From: Chloroflexi bacterium TSY | GTDB taxonomy: Bacteria; Chloroflexota; Anaerolineae; Caldilineales; Caldilineaceae | Assembly (NCBI GenBank): GCA_019217005.1 | Contig: JAHBNG010000092.1 | Coordinates: 1 to 59,706, forward strand | Length of the DNA stretch: 59,706 nucleotides | Direction: 5' to 3' | In this document: piece by piece, positions 27,780-36,913 of the stretch | How positions within the stretch are numbered: the first letter of the stretch is position 1 | How the letters are laid out: each line of letters begins with the position of its first letter | The notes under the pieces: model-generated | Told to the model about the DNA's origin: nothing | The model's input: only the letters and a program-made list of their open reading frames with translations | Databases searched by the model: none | Made by a program: the position numbers and the translations under genes

Positions 27780-29128
27780 CTATCCAACTGGCCGCACCAC
27801 CAACGTATGCCCGTCACGCCCCACGATCTCAACCTCGGCGCCCTCATTCACTGTGCTGTCAATGGCTGCCCCATCGAGCTTGGCCTTCCACCATTCACCA
27901 TAAACAAAAATATCGCCCCGTTCACCAGCGCTAAATGTCTGTCTTACCGTACCGGTACGACCGATTAAGTCATCGCCACCGGTTCTGGCTTGTCGTCTTT
28001 GGGCCGCCAACCCCATACCACCAGCAAAAAATGAGAATGCTCCTAGTCCAATGGCAAGCGTCAGCACTGCCGCCCAAGGAATTTGAATACCTGGCGTATC
28101 GAAGAGCAATATCGTCCCTAGAATAAACGAAATTATACCGCCAACGGCTAGGACCCCAAAAGTGGGTGTAAAGAGTTCTGCGGCAAAGAGAACAAGAGAG
28201 AGCCCGATCAAGGCCAGACCGGTAAAGTTCGCTTCTAATTGTCCCAATGCATAGAAGGCGAGCAATAAACAAACCCCACAATACCAGGCACGCCAAATCC
28301 TGGCGATCGTAACTCAAGGATCAGACCCAACGAACCGAGCGAAAAGAGAAGTGACGCAATTGTAGGGTCAGCAATAAAGTGCAGCAAGCGTTGGATCGGA
28401 TTCAATTCCTGGGCAATGATGAAGGCATCGCGAATCTCTAATGGTTGCGTTTCACCCTGGATTTCAACATCAAACCCATCTAACTGTTCGAGCAAATCTG
28501 GTACGTCTTGTGCAATGACATCAATCACCCCCAACTCCAGTGCTTGCTCTGCCGTCGCGGCCTCGGCTTCACGAACCGCTGCAATGGCCCATTCAACGGC
28601 ATCCTCACCGCGGCGCGAAGCGAGATTCTCGATATCAGCACTCAGCATGTTTTCGACTTTCGCTTCAAGCGTCTCGCCAATATCCTGTCCCCCACTCGTG
28701 ATGGGACTGGCCGCCCCAATACTGCTGCCTGGAGCCATCGCTGCTGCGTGACCGGCTAGTGTAATAAACGTCCCCGCACTTCCGGCATGAGCACCAAGCG
28801 GGGCCACATAGACAATGATCGGAATTGGAGAAACCAACATCTTCTGTGTGATCGACTTGGTCACATCGACACTACCGCCAGGCGTGTCCAATTCCAGAAT
28901 GAGCGCATCGACTCCGTTGAGTTGAGCCTCCTCAATATTATCAACAATGTACTGCTCCAACACAGGAGTTACGGGACCTTCGAATGTCAAAACATAGACG
29001 ACACGTCCATCTTGGGCGTCTGACCTTGCCAATATGCGGGTCTGTGTAGGAGCTGTCAAACTCAGCAATATCCCCAACAGAAAGCAGGTCAAATAAAGCA
29101 CTCGAAACCAGGTAATTTTTCTATTCAT
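27780..29128 (-). pseudogene. NfeD-family membrane protease (ClpP class), single frameshift
   Basis: The 5' frame (29128 to about 28270) carries a signal/TM segment and the ClpP-like serine protease domain: PGGSVDVTKSI, then GAHAGSAGTFI with the likely nucleophile Ser, and SRRGEDAVEWA. The 3' frame (about 28265 to 27780) carries four membrane helices and the soluble NfeD OB domain (LIGRTGTVRQTF, VYGEWWKAKLDG). Adding one base near GTTTATTG (28263-28275) joins them as GFV-LLLAFYALG, as in intact NfeD1b. The family acts in membrane quality control with SPFH proteins; none is adjacent. The single indel may be an error. Confidence 0.85.
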
Positions 29129-29144
29129 CAGTCAAACCATTCAC

Positions 29145-29230
29145 TTAGTACTTATCCGAAAAGTGCTATGACGATGTATTCTTGCTCGAGAAGCTGGTTG
29201 AATTCACAGTCACTTTTCGGATAGGTTCTT
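29145..29230. repeat. Repeat family A copy 2 (86 bp)
   Basis: TTAGTACTTATCCGAAAAGT and ACTTTTCGGATAGGTTCTT form inverted ends. It aligns along its whole length with the reverse complement of 39443-39528. Confidence 0.85.
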
Positions 29231-29293
29231 AACAATCAGCCAGCGCTTCGTAAGAGAATCTTTGGTTCTTTGAGGTTATATAGGGTAAACGTT

Positions 29294-29345
29294 GGATAGT
29301 TGGTTTGCTAGTTTGTTCACCAACCATCTAACCAACAAACCAACT
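29294..29345. repeat. Low-complexity palindrome (TTGGTTTG words)
   Basis: AGTTGGTTTG...CAACAAACCAACT forms an imperfect hairpin made of TTGG/AACC words. No gene is near enough to call it a terminator with confidence. Confidence 0.45.
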
Positions 29346-29442
29346 GAAAACCACACAATTCCTCAGACAACCGGTATTTTTCAAACAAAAAGTCTCAGTA
29401 GATCCAAAATGTGTCTTTTATTCGCGGAGGTAGCATTAGAGA

Positions 29443-29575
29443 TTACACGCAGTAGGATTTCTCAGAGGTAGAGCGTTCAAATGGCGAAAAAAGACGCAGT
29501 AGAGAATCTCGGACCATTTGGCCCGCTCGAGTCTGTTTTGACTGAGAAGTGCAGGATTATGTCTACTGCGTGTAA
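29443..29575. repeat. Element F, 133 bp with perfect 13-bp inverted ends
   Basis: TTACACGCAGTAG (29443-29455) and CTACTGCGTGTAA (29563-29575) are exact inverses. GAGA adjoins both sides as a possible 4-bp duplication. No convincing protein inside. Confidence 0.6.
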
Positions 29576-29615
29576 GAGAGAACGCCTACTCCGCAGGAAT
29601 TTGGATCTACTGAGT

Positions 29616-30440
29616 CTACAAAACGAGTCGCAGAGCGAAAACCGAGACTGTAGTCAATGCAAAAATGAGACTCAATAGAACCACTGCTCCAGGCGCAACA
29701 ATTGCAATAGCGGTGCGCACAAAATCGAGCTCTGTCACAGCGTGTACAGCCATCACATAGATAGCCAAGGCCCAAAATCCACTTGCGACGACGGCCAAAG
29801 CACCAATACACGGTATGGGCAAGAGAATCGTTGCTGTTAACGGAACTGAGGCATAGCTCGTGACAGCATAAAAGCGCTGCAGCGTTGTAGTCGCGCCAAG
29901 CACAAGACTCGTTAATAGCACACCGAAGCCATAGACGATCCAAACAGTCAACCAGCGCAGCGGCCAATTGATCCAATGCCCCAATGCTGTCAATCCAGAT
30001 GCAAGCCAGACTGGCCAAAGCGGTCGTAACGACCCAATCCCACGTGTTGTTTGGGCCAGGATGGCTCGATAGGAATCTGTTTCTGATTCGGCAATATTTT
30101 GATTTTCTACAAATTGGGTGAAGGTCGAAATCGGATAGTAAGTACTACTCCAAATTCCCCCGATCCAATGAACCAGAAAGGTGAGCATTCCGGCAATCAA
30201 GGCGGATGCACAGATCAGACCAATGCCTTGACGCATACTGATGTTCATTGGACGAACATCCGCTGGTTCTCCGGAATTGAGTTCGTTCTTATCGCTCGTA
30301 TTGATTGGTTGCACAGAAGAATCAAATCGTAATTGAACAGCGTTACTCATCTGTTGCAATGTTGGGAACCAATCTCTCAGCCAACTTGGCCCCATTGGCC
30401 CGATGCCCGTTGCTTGCTCAACGAAAGGATAGATGTTCAT
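29616..30440 (-). CDS. Yip1-like integral membrane protein
   Basis: 274 residues: a polar N-terminal 75 residues, then about five hydrophobic helices (GLICASALIAGMLTFLVHW, WPVWLASGLTALGHWI, VWIVYGFGVLLTSLVLGA, and others). The pattern of helices with TTTLQRFYAVTSYASVPL matches bacterial Yip1-domain proteins, whose role is unknown. ATG 30440 overlaps the TGA of the preceding gene (ATGA at 30440-30437), so it is coupled with a second Yip1-like protein. Confidence 0.7.
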   Translation of the reverse strand: MNIYPFVEQATGIGPMGPSWLRDWFPTLQQMSNAVQLRFDSSVQPINTSDKNELNSGEPADVRPMNISMRQGIGLICASALIAGMLTFLVHWIGGIWSSTYYPISTFTQFVENQNIAESETDSYRAILAQTTRGIGSLRPLWPVWLASGLTALGHWINWPLRWLTVWIVYGFGVLLTSLVLGATTTLQRFYAVTSYASVPLTATILLPIPCIGALAVVASGFWALAIYVMAVHAVTELDFVRTAIAIVAPGAVVLLSLIFALTTVSVFALRLVL

Positions 30441-31138
30441 GAGCCACTCCCCGCTATCATCATCGTTAGCACCACGATACCAACCATGCTAAATCCCAGC
30501 AGAACCATAAGCGGTGCAAGTGTGACAAAGGCAGAGTGACGCCAGGACAGATCGTGGACGACTTCAACTGCACGATAGACAATCAGTGCCGTCCAGAAAA
30601 AGATCAAAATGCCACTAACTGAGACGAGAGGAATGATTTGCAACATATAAAGCACATTGGGAGCAGCCATTAGAGAAGTTGCCCCTAATGTTTGATTCAG
30701 GGTTCCTGTGCCGCCCGTGCCCCGACCAGCGACATAACAGATAAGACCAACAAACAACCACTGAAATACAAGGTTGAATGGAGCGATGATCATGACGAAG
30801 AGCCGCTCCCAACCGCCGCTATAGCCTATTAACGTGGTCATTAGTTCCCAAATCCGACGCAATGTATCTTCAATTCTCGTTGCATCACTCTCTGGGGCGA
30901 TACCGAGCTCGCGCCAACCATGCAGCAGTACGGCGAAAACAGCATCAGCAGATGGTAGACTGGCTGTCAAAAGCAGACCACCAATCAACTGTGCAACACC
31001 AATGGCAACACCAACACAAACGGTTAGGAAGAGACCCTCTGCCCAAGGGTTATCATCCTCGAGCATTGTGATGAAAGGTTCTGCTTCTAACACCAAAGCC
31101 TTTCCGATCAGTTCGGGATAGGTTCTAGGCTGTAGCAT
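30437..31138 (-). CDS. Yip1-domain integral membrane protein
   Basis: 233 residues from ATG 31138 (an earlier in-frame start at 31174 lacks support). The N-terminus PRTYPELIGKALVLEAEPF leads into five helices. LNQTLGATSLMAAPNVLYML and VYRAVEVVHDLSWRHSAFV are typical Yip1-domain loops. It pairs with the following gene by a four-base overlap, so the two may form a complex in the membrane. Function not known. Confidence 0.72.
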   Translation of the reverse strand: MLQPRTYPELIGKALVLEAEPFITMLEDDNPWAEGLFLTVCVGVAIGVAQLIGGLLLTASLPSADAVFAVLLHGWRELGIAPESDATRIEDTLRRIWELMTTLIGYSGGWERLFVMIIAPFNLVFQWLFVGLICYVAGRGTGGTGTLNQTLGATSLMAAPNVLYMLQIIPLVSVSGILIFFWTALIVYRAVEVVHDLSWRHSAFVTLAPLMVLLGFSMVGIVVLTMMIAGSGS

Positions 31139-31517
31139 GACTCTATAATAGCACAAGCATTCGCAGTGCTGCAATGTAGCGGAAGACGAGGCTGAATTTT
31201 ATCCTGATACCTCATGCTGAACTTGACAATCTTTCTCAATACGGATAGGCTCCATATAGGGAATTCGAGATATCAACCGGATGTTGAATTCTCCAAAGAT
31301 TGTCAGTTAGCCTAAACAGGGACGGCAATAGAATTAGGCCATTGCAGAGAAATAAATTCCTGATTCGCCAAGTCGATTTCTCTGGAATGGCTTGAGTGTT
31401 TCCAGATCAAATTAGGGATTTCAATTGCTGGAAAAGCCTTAGACAGGAACGGATTGGCTCTTTCATTGACGAAATATGTTCCATTTGTGTATAAATAGGG
31501 TTAAACGATGCATTCAC
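31139..31517. other. Divergent intergenic region with a hairpin at 31338-31391
   Basis: No gene seen. GCCATTGCAGAGAAA (31338-31352) and TTTCTCTGGAATGGC (31377-31391) pair with one mismatch around a 24-base loop; its role is unknown. Confidence 0.45.
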
Positions 31518-31583
31518 AGTAGACCGTAGCGGAGTCGCCATACATGGCGCGCCATGCATAGCGACTCCGCGTTCCGGTCTACT
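31518..31583. repeat. Palindrome in the leader of the LysM gene
   Basis: AGTAGACCG...GCGGAGTCGC...GGCGCGCC...GCGACTCCGC...CGGTCTACT is a 66-base near-perfect palindrome ending 21 bases before the ATG. It could lie in the 5' leader or be a small mobile repeat. Confidence 0.65.
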
Positions 31584-31604
31584 GATTCAGTCCAAAGTTC
31601 ATTG

Positions 31605-33416
31605 ATGAAATATTTTGCCTTTGCTTGGACCATAATCACCATTTTCCTATTCTGTATGTGGACAACTGATTCCCCTGTTGTTGCGCGCCAGCAGGCTCAA
31701 GAGACAGACAATGAAACCGTCCAAGATATTGAGCAACACGTTGTCCAGCGCGGAGAAAGCCTCAGCCAAATCGCAAAGCAGTATGGCGTAACTATGACGC
31801 AACTCATGCAATTAAATGCGATTGTTGATGCAGATGCCATCTATATTGGCCAGACGTTGCAGCTCCCGCCGGTCGAATTTCGTGATCCACAGCAGCCAGT
31901 TCTCCCTGAACATAATCACACCATCAAACGAGGTGAAACCCTGAGCGAGCTTGCCCAGGAATACAATGTTTCATTAATTGAGTTATTGCGCTATAACGGA
32001 ATTCAAGATGCGGATGCCATTTATATCGGTCAGACGATACAGATTCCTGTGAAAGATGTGGAAGAGAAGGCTGAGGAAGATGGTGGTGTGGAACGCACGG
32101 GACAGGGGGAGAGTGAGGAGAAGGCTGAAGAAAACGGAAAAGTGGAAGATGTAGAGGCGGCAGAGGAGATTGAGGTAGATAGTACTAAGTCGGATACAGA
32201 TGATACGACCAGTGATGCTACTTCTGCTCAATCTGAGATTGATACCGGAGATGATTCTGCGGACGAGAGCGATTTGCCTGGCGTGAATGAGGGAACGCCA
32301 ACAGAAACAGCAGACAGCGAAGATGAAAAGAGTAGAGAAAAAGAACGCACCAACTCAGACGATGAGTCCACTCAAATAAGTTCTGTCGACCAAGAGACTC
32401 AACCAGAGATTACTGAAGGGAAAAGGACGACAACTCTGAATCGATCCGTTACCGTTAAGTTCGGCGACACACTGGCCCGAGTCGCGCTGCGCAATGGCGT
32501 TGATTTAGAGTCGTTGCGTCAAGTCAATGGGTTGACGCAACGAGAGTCTGGCCGATTGCGTGCAGGCCAAGAACTCATTCTTCCTGCTACGGGTGAAGAA
32601 TTGGTTGTCAAGAAACCTGTACCATCAGAACAAAAGTATGTTGTACAAGCAGGGGACAGTTTAGGAGCAATTGCTAAATCAAATAATTTAACGATCGCAG
32701 ATCTCTTAGCTGTCAATCGTATTACAAATCCAGATTCGCTTGCCATCGGTCGTACACTGGTTTTGCCGTCACCAAAAGCCGACGAGCCAAACAACTCGGT
32801 TGAGAATGCTGGAAATGTCTCACAAGTAGGTGCTGTGAGAAGTGGCTACTATTTCTACATGGTTCGCCCTGGAGATACGCTCTCTGACGTAGCAAGCGAT
32901 TTCAATAGTACAATTTTGGCCTTGATTGAATATAATGGTTTGCCCAATGCAGAGACCGTATATAGCGGTCTTGAACTGCGAATACCTTTTGGCCCACCCC
33001 CTCATACAACACGACAACCCCGTATTCCAACTTCCGGGACACGTTTCATGGTTAGCCTGAGTCGTCAGCAATGTTGGGTTTTCCGCGGTGACCAAATTGT
33101 CCATGAATGGACATGTAGCACTGGCTACGGCCAATGGACGACACAAACCGGAAACTTTGCCGTCAAAACGCGACTTGAATTAGCAAAGAGCGGCGCTCAC
33201 CGACTCGATATGCCCTATTGGCTTGGCATCTACGATGTGGGTGCCTATGAAAACGGGATTCATGGGCTCCCCATTCGCTGGAGTACTGGTAAAAAGATCT
33301 GGTCTGACCTCATCGGTCAACCTGCCACATTTGGTTGCGCCATGCTCGCCGACGAAGAAGCTTCTCAACTCTTCGATCTGTCCTATTTAGGAATGCCCGT
33401 ACAGATCGTCGATTAG
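31605..33416 (+). CDS. L,D-transpeptidase (YkuD) with five LysM domains
   Basis: 603 residues from ATG 31605 (MKYFAFAW...), with a cleavable or anchoring hydrophobic N-terminus. Two LysM repeats (HVVQRGESL, HTIKRGETL) are followed by an acidic Glu/Asp/Ser/Thr linker of about 110 residues, three further LysM repeats (VTVKFGDTL, YVVQAGDSL, YMVRPGDTL), then the YkuD domain. In the latter, IHGLP supplies the His and TFGCAML the catalytic Cys; Phe replaces the usual Ser/His before GC. It forms 3-3 cross-links or attaches proteins to peptidoglycan outside the cell. It complements the LysM-bearing PBP at 19881. A start at 31554 would run through the palindrome and is unlikely. Confidence 0.9.
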   Translation: MKYFAFAWTIITIFLFCMWTTDSPVVARQQAQETDNETVQDIEQHVVQRGESLSQIAKQYGVTMTQLMQLNAIVDADAIYIGQTLQLPPVEFRDPQQPVLPEHNHTIKRGETLSELAQEYNVSLIELLRYNGIQDADAIYIGQTIQIPVKDVEEKAEEDGGVERTGQGESEEKAEENGKVEDVEAAEEIEVDSTKSDTDDTTSDATSAQSEIDTGDDSADESDLPGVNEGTPTETADSEDEKSREKERTNSDDESTQISSVDQETQPEITEGKRTTTLNRSVTVKFGDTLARVALRNGVDLESLRQVNGLTQRESGRLRAGQELILPATGEELVVKKPVPSEQKYVVQAGDSLGAIAKSNNLTIADLLAVNRITNPDSLAIGRTLVLPSPKADEPNNSVENAGNVSQVGAVRSGYYFYMVRPGDTLSDVASDFNSTILALIEYNGLPNAETVYSGLELRIPFGPPPHTTRQPRIPTSGTRFMVSLSRQQCWVFRGDQIVHEWTCSTGYGQWTTQTGNFAVKTRLELAKSGAHRLDMPYWLGIYDVGAYENGIHGLPIRWSTGKKIWSDLIGQPATFGCAMLADEEASQLFDLSYLGMPVQIVD

Positions 33417-33449
33417 GGCTTGTAAAAGATTCACGCAGAACCACTGAAT

Positions 33450-34340
33450 ATGACCATCGAACTCAAACAGATCCACGATGTAACCGGTTGCCTACACTTT
33501 CAAGAACTTTAGCGACATGTCTGGGGTGGACCCGATTTGGAAGTTGTTCCCATGCACGTGGAAGTGACTGTGATTAAGAATGGTGGCGGATTGTTAGCAG
33601 CGTATGCTGACGATGGACCGATCGAAACAGGCGGTATGGTTGGGGCTGTATTTTGGTGGATGGGAGTAGATGAATCCATACATCAAGAAAAACTGCAACA
33701 TGATACACCTGATTCCATCAAGTTGAAAATTTGTAGTCACATGGCAGGGGTCATGCCGGAGTGGCAAGGGCGTGGCTTGGGACGCCGCCTGAAGTGGGCC
33801 CAACGAGCAACCATTCTTGAACAAGGACTGACGGACCATATTACGTGGACGTACGATCCCCTTGTACGTCCAAATGCCATTCTTAATTTACATCGCCTGG
33901 GAGCAGTCTGCAATACGTATAAGCGTAACGTATATGGTGACATGCAGGACGCACTGAACAAGGGGACACCGAGCGATCGCTGTCAGGTTGATTGGTTTTT
34001 GCGCAGTACGCGTGTAGAGCAGGCGCTGGCACATGATGCTGTTCCAGATAATCATCTTGCGTTCACAGATGGTCAAGTCTGTCCTGTAGAGCAGGGAAAA
34101 GATGGATTTTTGCATCCCATCGAGATCGACTTAAAACTCGATGGCACACCAATCGCGATTCCTTTGCCGAATCATATTAATGCAATCCGCCAATCTGATG
34201 GTGCGTTATCGCTTGCATGGCGGCTCTACATGCGCCATATGTTAGAAGCAGCCTTCAAGGCTGGCTATTTGATGATTGATTGTGTCCAGATGGCTGATCA
34301 GATTACTTATTACATCTTACACTCCGAACCAATTCTATAA
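33450..34340 (+). pseudogene. GNAT-superfamily acetyltransferase (COG3375 type) with in-frame TAG
   Basis: ATG 33450 reads MTIELKQIHDVTGCLHFQEL, meets TAG at 33510-33512, then continues in the same frame RHVWGGPDLEVVPMH to the stop at 34340. Relatives read HxVWG right after a short helix, so the TAG probably replaced CAG. The rest is intact: HMAGVMPEWQGRGLGRRLKWAQR is the acetyl-CoA motif, ITWTYDPLVRPNAILNLHRLGA the substrate region. Restart at ATG 33537 would give 267 residues lacking the first strand. The gene may be inactive, or the TAG a base-call error. Confidence 0.75.
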
Positions 34341-34375
34341 AAAGGCTCATCAAAGTTGGCTCAACCGGACCTCAG

Positions 34376-34425
34376 GGGTAGACTCGCTTTGGTTTCGATA
34401 CCGCTTCGTTACTCAACCGGCGCAA
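34376..34425. repeat. Partial copy of repeat family D
   Basis: TTTGGTTTCGATACCGCTTCGTTACTCAACCGGC matches one arm of the inner palindrome of the family D elements at 44908-45059 and 49664-49816; the outer ends are absent. It lies in a 214-base gap with no gene. Confidence 0.55.
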
Positions 34426-34554
34426 AGCTTTTCTGCGTTTGTCAACCCCCGAATTCCTAAAGAGCCAGAAAATTGTGCAAATCGATGGTTTGGTCAGAGA
34501 CGAAGTATTGCTTTTGTACAATTTCGTCTGATGAGCGAATGAAAAAGGCACTCC

Positions 34555-35676
34555 ATGAAACTAGAACGTATCGAAATTCGTAACATCTCATTAGACTATG
34601 TCTCACCCTTCGAAACAAGTGGTTGGCGTGAATTGGGCCGACATGCCATTATCATCCGAGTCGATGCCGATGGCGCAACTGGCTGGGGCGAAACACCCGT
34701 TGGATCTTCGCCCTTTTATAGTCCAGAAAATGTGACAACCTGCTGGGTGATTCAGCGCGACTACTTGATCCCCATGCTGATGGAACAGGAACTGGCCAGC
34801 CCAGATGACGTTCCAGGAGCCTATGCCAAAGTGCGTGGCAACCAGATGGCCAAGGCTGGTCTGGAATTTGCCGTCTGGGATCTATTTGGTCGCATAGAGG
34901 GCAAAAGCTTGGCCGCTATGTTGGGTGGCACTCGAGCCGGATTGCGCGCGGAGGTTCCCGTGGGCGTCAGCGTTGGCATACAGGAAGACATTGACACGTT
35001 ACTCAAAGTGGTACACGACTATTTAAATGATGGCTATAATCGCATTAAACTCAAGATTAAACCGGGTTGGGATATTGAACCGACCCGCGCGGTGCGTGAA
35101 ACATGGCCCGCTCTGATGCTCCAAGTAGATGCCAACAGCATTTACCATCTCTCTGATGCTGCGCATTTGGCAAAACTTGATCCCTTCGATCTGTTGCTGA
35201 TCGAGCAACCCCTGGAACACGATGACATCTTCGATCATGCTAAGCTGAAACCACAGCTTCAAACGCCGCTTTGTCTGGACGAGAGTATTGTTTCGCCAGA
35301 CCATGCACGCTGGGCGCTAGAAATGAATGCTTGCGATATTATCAATATCAAACCTGGGCGCATTGGGGGATTTGTGGATTCCATCAAGATCCATGATATG
35401 GCTCAAGAGGCAGGCGTTCCTGTTTGGCATGGAGGGATGTTGGAGACTGGTATTGGACGCACGGGCAATGTCGCGCTCGCAAGCCTGCCCAACTTTAGTC
35501 TGCCCGGCGACATCAGCACCAACAACCGCTACTATCATCGTGATATCGTCACAAACCCCTTTACGCTCAATGAGGGCAGCACACTCAGTGTTCCAACTGA
35601 ACCGGGCAACGGTGCAGTGGTTGATGAAGCGTTTCTGGAAGAAGTCACCATTGAGAAGTTGGTTGTCGAGAGATAA
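34555..35676 (+). CDS. menC: o-Succinylbenzoate synthase / N-acylamino acid racemase family enzyme (enolase superfamily)
   Basis: 373 residues with the complete active site of the MenC/NSAR subgroup: K165 and K167 in KLKIKPG, metal ligands D192 (VDANS), E217 (IEQPL) and D242 (LDESI), and K266 in NIKPGRIGG. In menaquinone synthesis it dehydrates SHCHC to o-succinylbenzoate; many relatives instead, or also, racemise N-succinyl amino acids. No other men genes are near, and a GNAT precedes it, which is the common setting of the racemase role. The symbol is therefore tentative. A very strong terminator follows at 35697. Confidence 0.85.
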   Translation: MKLERIEIRNISLDYVSPFETSGWRELGRHAIIIRVDADGATGWGETPVGSSPFYSPENVTTCWVIQRDYLIPMLMEQELASPDDVPGAYAKVRGNQMAKAGLEFAVWDLFGRIEGKSLAAMLGGTRAGLRAEVPVGVSVGIQEDIDTLLKVVHDYLNDGYNRIKLKIKPGWDIEPTRAVRETWPALMLQVDANSIYHLSDAAHLAKLDPFDLLLIEQPLEHDDIFDHAKLKPQLQTPLCLDESIVSPDHARWALEMNACDIINIKPGRIGGFVDSIKIHDMAQEAGVPVWHGGMLETGIGRTGNVALASLPNFSLPGDISTNNRYYHRDIVTNPFTLNEGSTLSVPTEPGNGAVVDEAFLEEVTIEKLVVER

Positions 35677-35696
35677 CCAACCAACGACCAAGAACT

Positions 35697-35760
35697 AGCG
35701 GGATCAAAAAGCGATCATCCTCAAATAGATGATTGAGGATGATCGCTTTTTGATCCCGCT
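35697..35760. terminator. Perfect 28-bp inverted repeat, bidirectional terminator
   Basis: The arms at 35697-35724 and 35733-35760 are exact inverses with an 8-base loop. AAAAAGCGATC and GATCGCTTTTT place an A-tract and T-run in the stem, the form of a bidirectional intrinsic terminator, 20 bases after the MenC-like gene. Confidence 0.8.
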
Positions 35761-36069
35761 TTGCCGTTAACAGACCTTGAGCATCTGTATAAGTATTATT
35801 ACATGGAAACTATCGCTGACAAAATGTAAAACTCCCTTTACAAAATGCCAAGCTTGTTATACAATAAATATGTCAAGTGTGCTTGACATTCACGCAAAAC
35901 GAACAGCTTGTTTGCTCAGCTTCACCAACGAATAGACAATGCCTCGTTCTGTGGTTACAACCATATATGGCTACGGATTGAGACTGGAGTGGATTTCATC
36001 TTGTGTCAACCAACAACTTTGCTCAAATCCGAACATTTATGCAAATATTGACAGGACAGACAAATCAAA
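35761..36069. other. Intergenic region before membrane/XRE pair
   Basis: AT-rich 309 bases. TTGACA hexamers at 35883 and 36049 have no well-spaced -10 partner. No gene seen. Confidence 0.4.
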
Positions 36070-36453
36070 ATGAATAAAACAGCTAAAAATTACCTACTCG
36101 GAATGGGTAGCTCGATGGTCATCGCCTATCCAATCGTTCTCTTTACATCGATCACGCTGCTCAAACAGTATCCCGATGCAGCATGGCGTCCCATCGTAGC
36201 CGTTGCGCCTGTTATACCGATCCTCTTTGGGTTGCGTGCCTTTCTGCGTGCCTTGAACCAAATGGATGAACTCCAGAGGCGCATTCAGCTCAATGCCATT
36301 GCGTTTGCCGCAGGTGCAACGGGGATGGTGACGGTCACGTATGGCTTTCTGGAAAATGCTGGCTTTCCACAACTCTCTTGGATCTGGATTTTTCCAATGT
36401 TGATTGCGCTTTGGGGAATCAGCTTACCCATCGTGGGCCGGAGATATCGATGA
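36070..36453 (+). CDS. Small integral membrane protein, partner of XRE regulator
   Basis: 127 residues with four hydrophobic helices and a charged central stretch (LRAFLRALNQMDELQRRIQLNA). This layout is common for small membrane proteins encoded just before a YgzD-like XRE regulator. ATGA overlap (36450-36453) couples it to that regulator. The regulator probably controls this gene or is held by its product; function is unknown. Confidence 0.72.
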   Translation: MNKTAKNYLLGMGSSMVIAYPIVLFTSITLLKQYPDAAWRPIVAVAPVIPILFGLRAFLRALNQMDELQRRIQLNAIAFAAGATGMVTVTYGFLENAGFPQLSWIWIFPMLIALWGISLPIVGRRYR

Positions 36454-36653
36454 AAAATCGACTACGCGTCTTACGGGCAGAACAGCGTTGGTCACAGGCG
36501 GACCTGGCCGAAAAACTCGCTGTCTCGCGCCAAACGATCAATGCGATTGAAACGGGAAAATATTCTCCGAGCCTGCCGTTGGCCTTCCAGATTGCACGTC
36601 TGTTTGAACAACAAATTGAGGATATTTTTGAGCCGGACGAGGATGATGAATAG
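36450..36653 (+). CDS. XRE-family helix-turn-helix regulator
   Basis: 67 residues. LRAEQRWSQADLAEKLAVSRQTINAIE is a textbook XRE helix-turn-helix, then GKYSPSLPLAFQIARLFEQQIEDIF, as in short Cro-like regulators without any effector domain. Starts inside the stop of the membrane protein gene. Confidence 0.9.
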   Translation: MKNRLRVLRAEQRWSQADLAEKLAVSRQTINAIETGKYSPSLPLAFQIARLFEQQIEDIFEPDEDDE

Positions 36654-36654
36654 T

Positions 36655-36685
36655 ATCGTAGGTCCCACCAGAGTTGGGACCTACG
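36655..36685. repeat. Repeat family E, short hairpin form
   Basis: ATCGTAGGTCCCA...TGGGACCTACG, only the ends of the family. It follows the XRE gene by two bases and may serve as its terminator. Confidence 0.55.
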
Positions 36686-36780
36686 CCAAGAAAGCGGTTC
36701 TTTCTGGCCAAGATCTAGGAATCTCAACAGCAGCCACTTCTCCTTGTGTGACCTACGCTTCGACAGGTTAAAATAGGTCA

Positions 36781-36882
36781 ATCGTCGGTCACTTCAGAGA
36801 AGTGACGGGCGCCAGGAGCCCTGGCTCTTCACTTGGAGAGGTGGGGCTTTTGGCGTTTGTCCCGCCAGAGACGGGACCTATG
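36781..36882. repeat. Repeat family E copy (about 102 bp)
   Basis: ATCGTCGGTCACTTC...GAAGTGAC, a central GAGCC/GGCTC region and the end CGGGACCTATG. It aligns with 47795-47899. Confidence 0.65.
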
Positions 36883-36913
36883 TCTAATGTGTCACAACTT
36901 GGATGACGAAACG

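Noticed and set aside
29481..29678. Small plus-strand protein starting in element F.
   Set aside because: It overlaps the end of the Yip1-like gene on the other strand, has no family resemblance and uses element sequence.
35883..36054. Sigma70 promoter from TTGACA at 35883 or 36049.
   Set aside because: No -10 at suitable spacing; the second would place the start site inside the gene.
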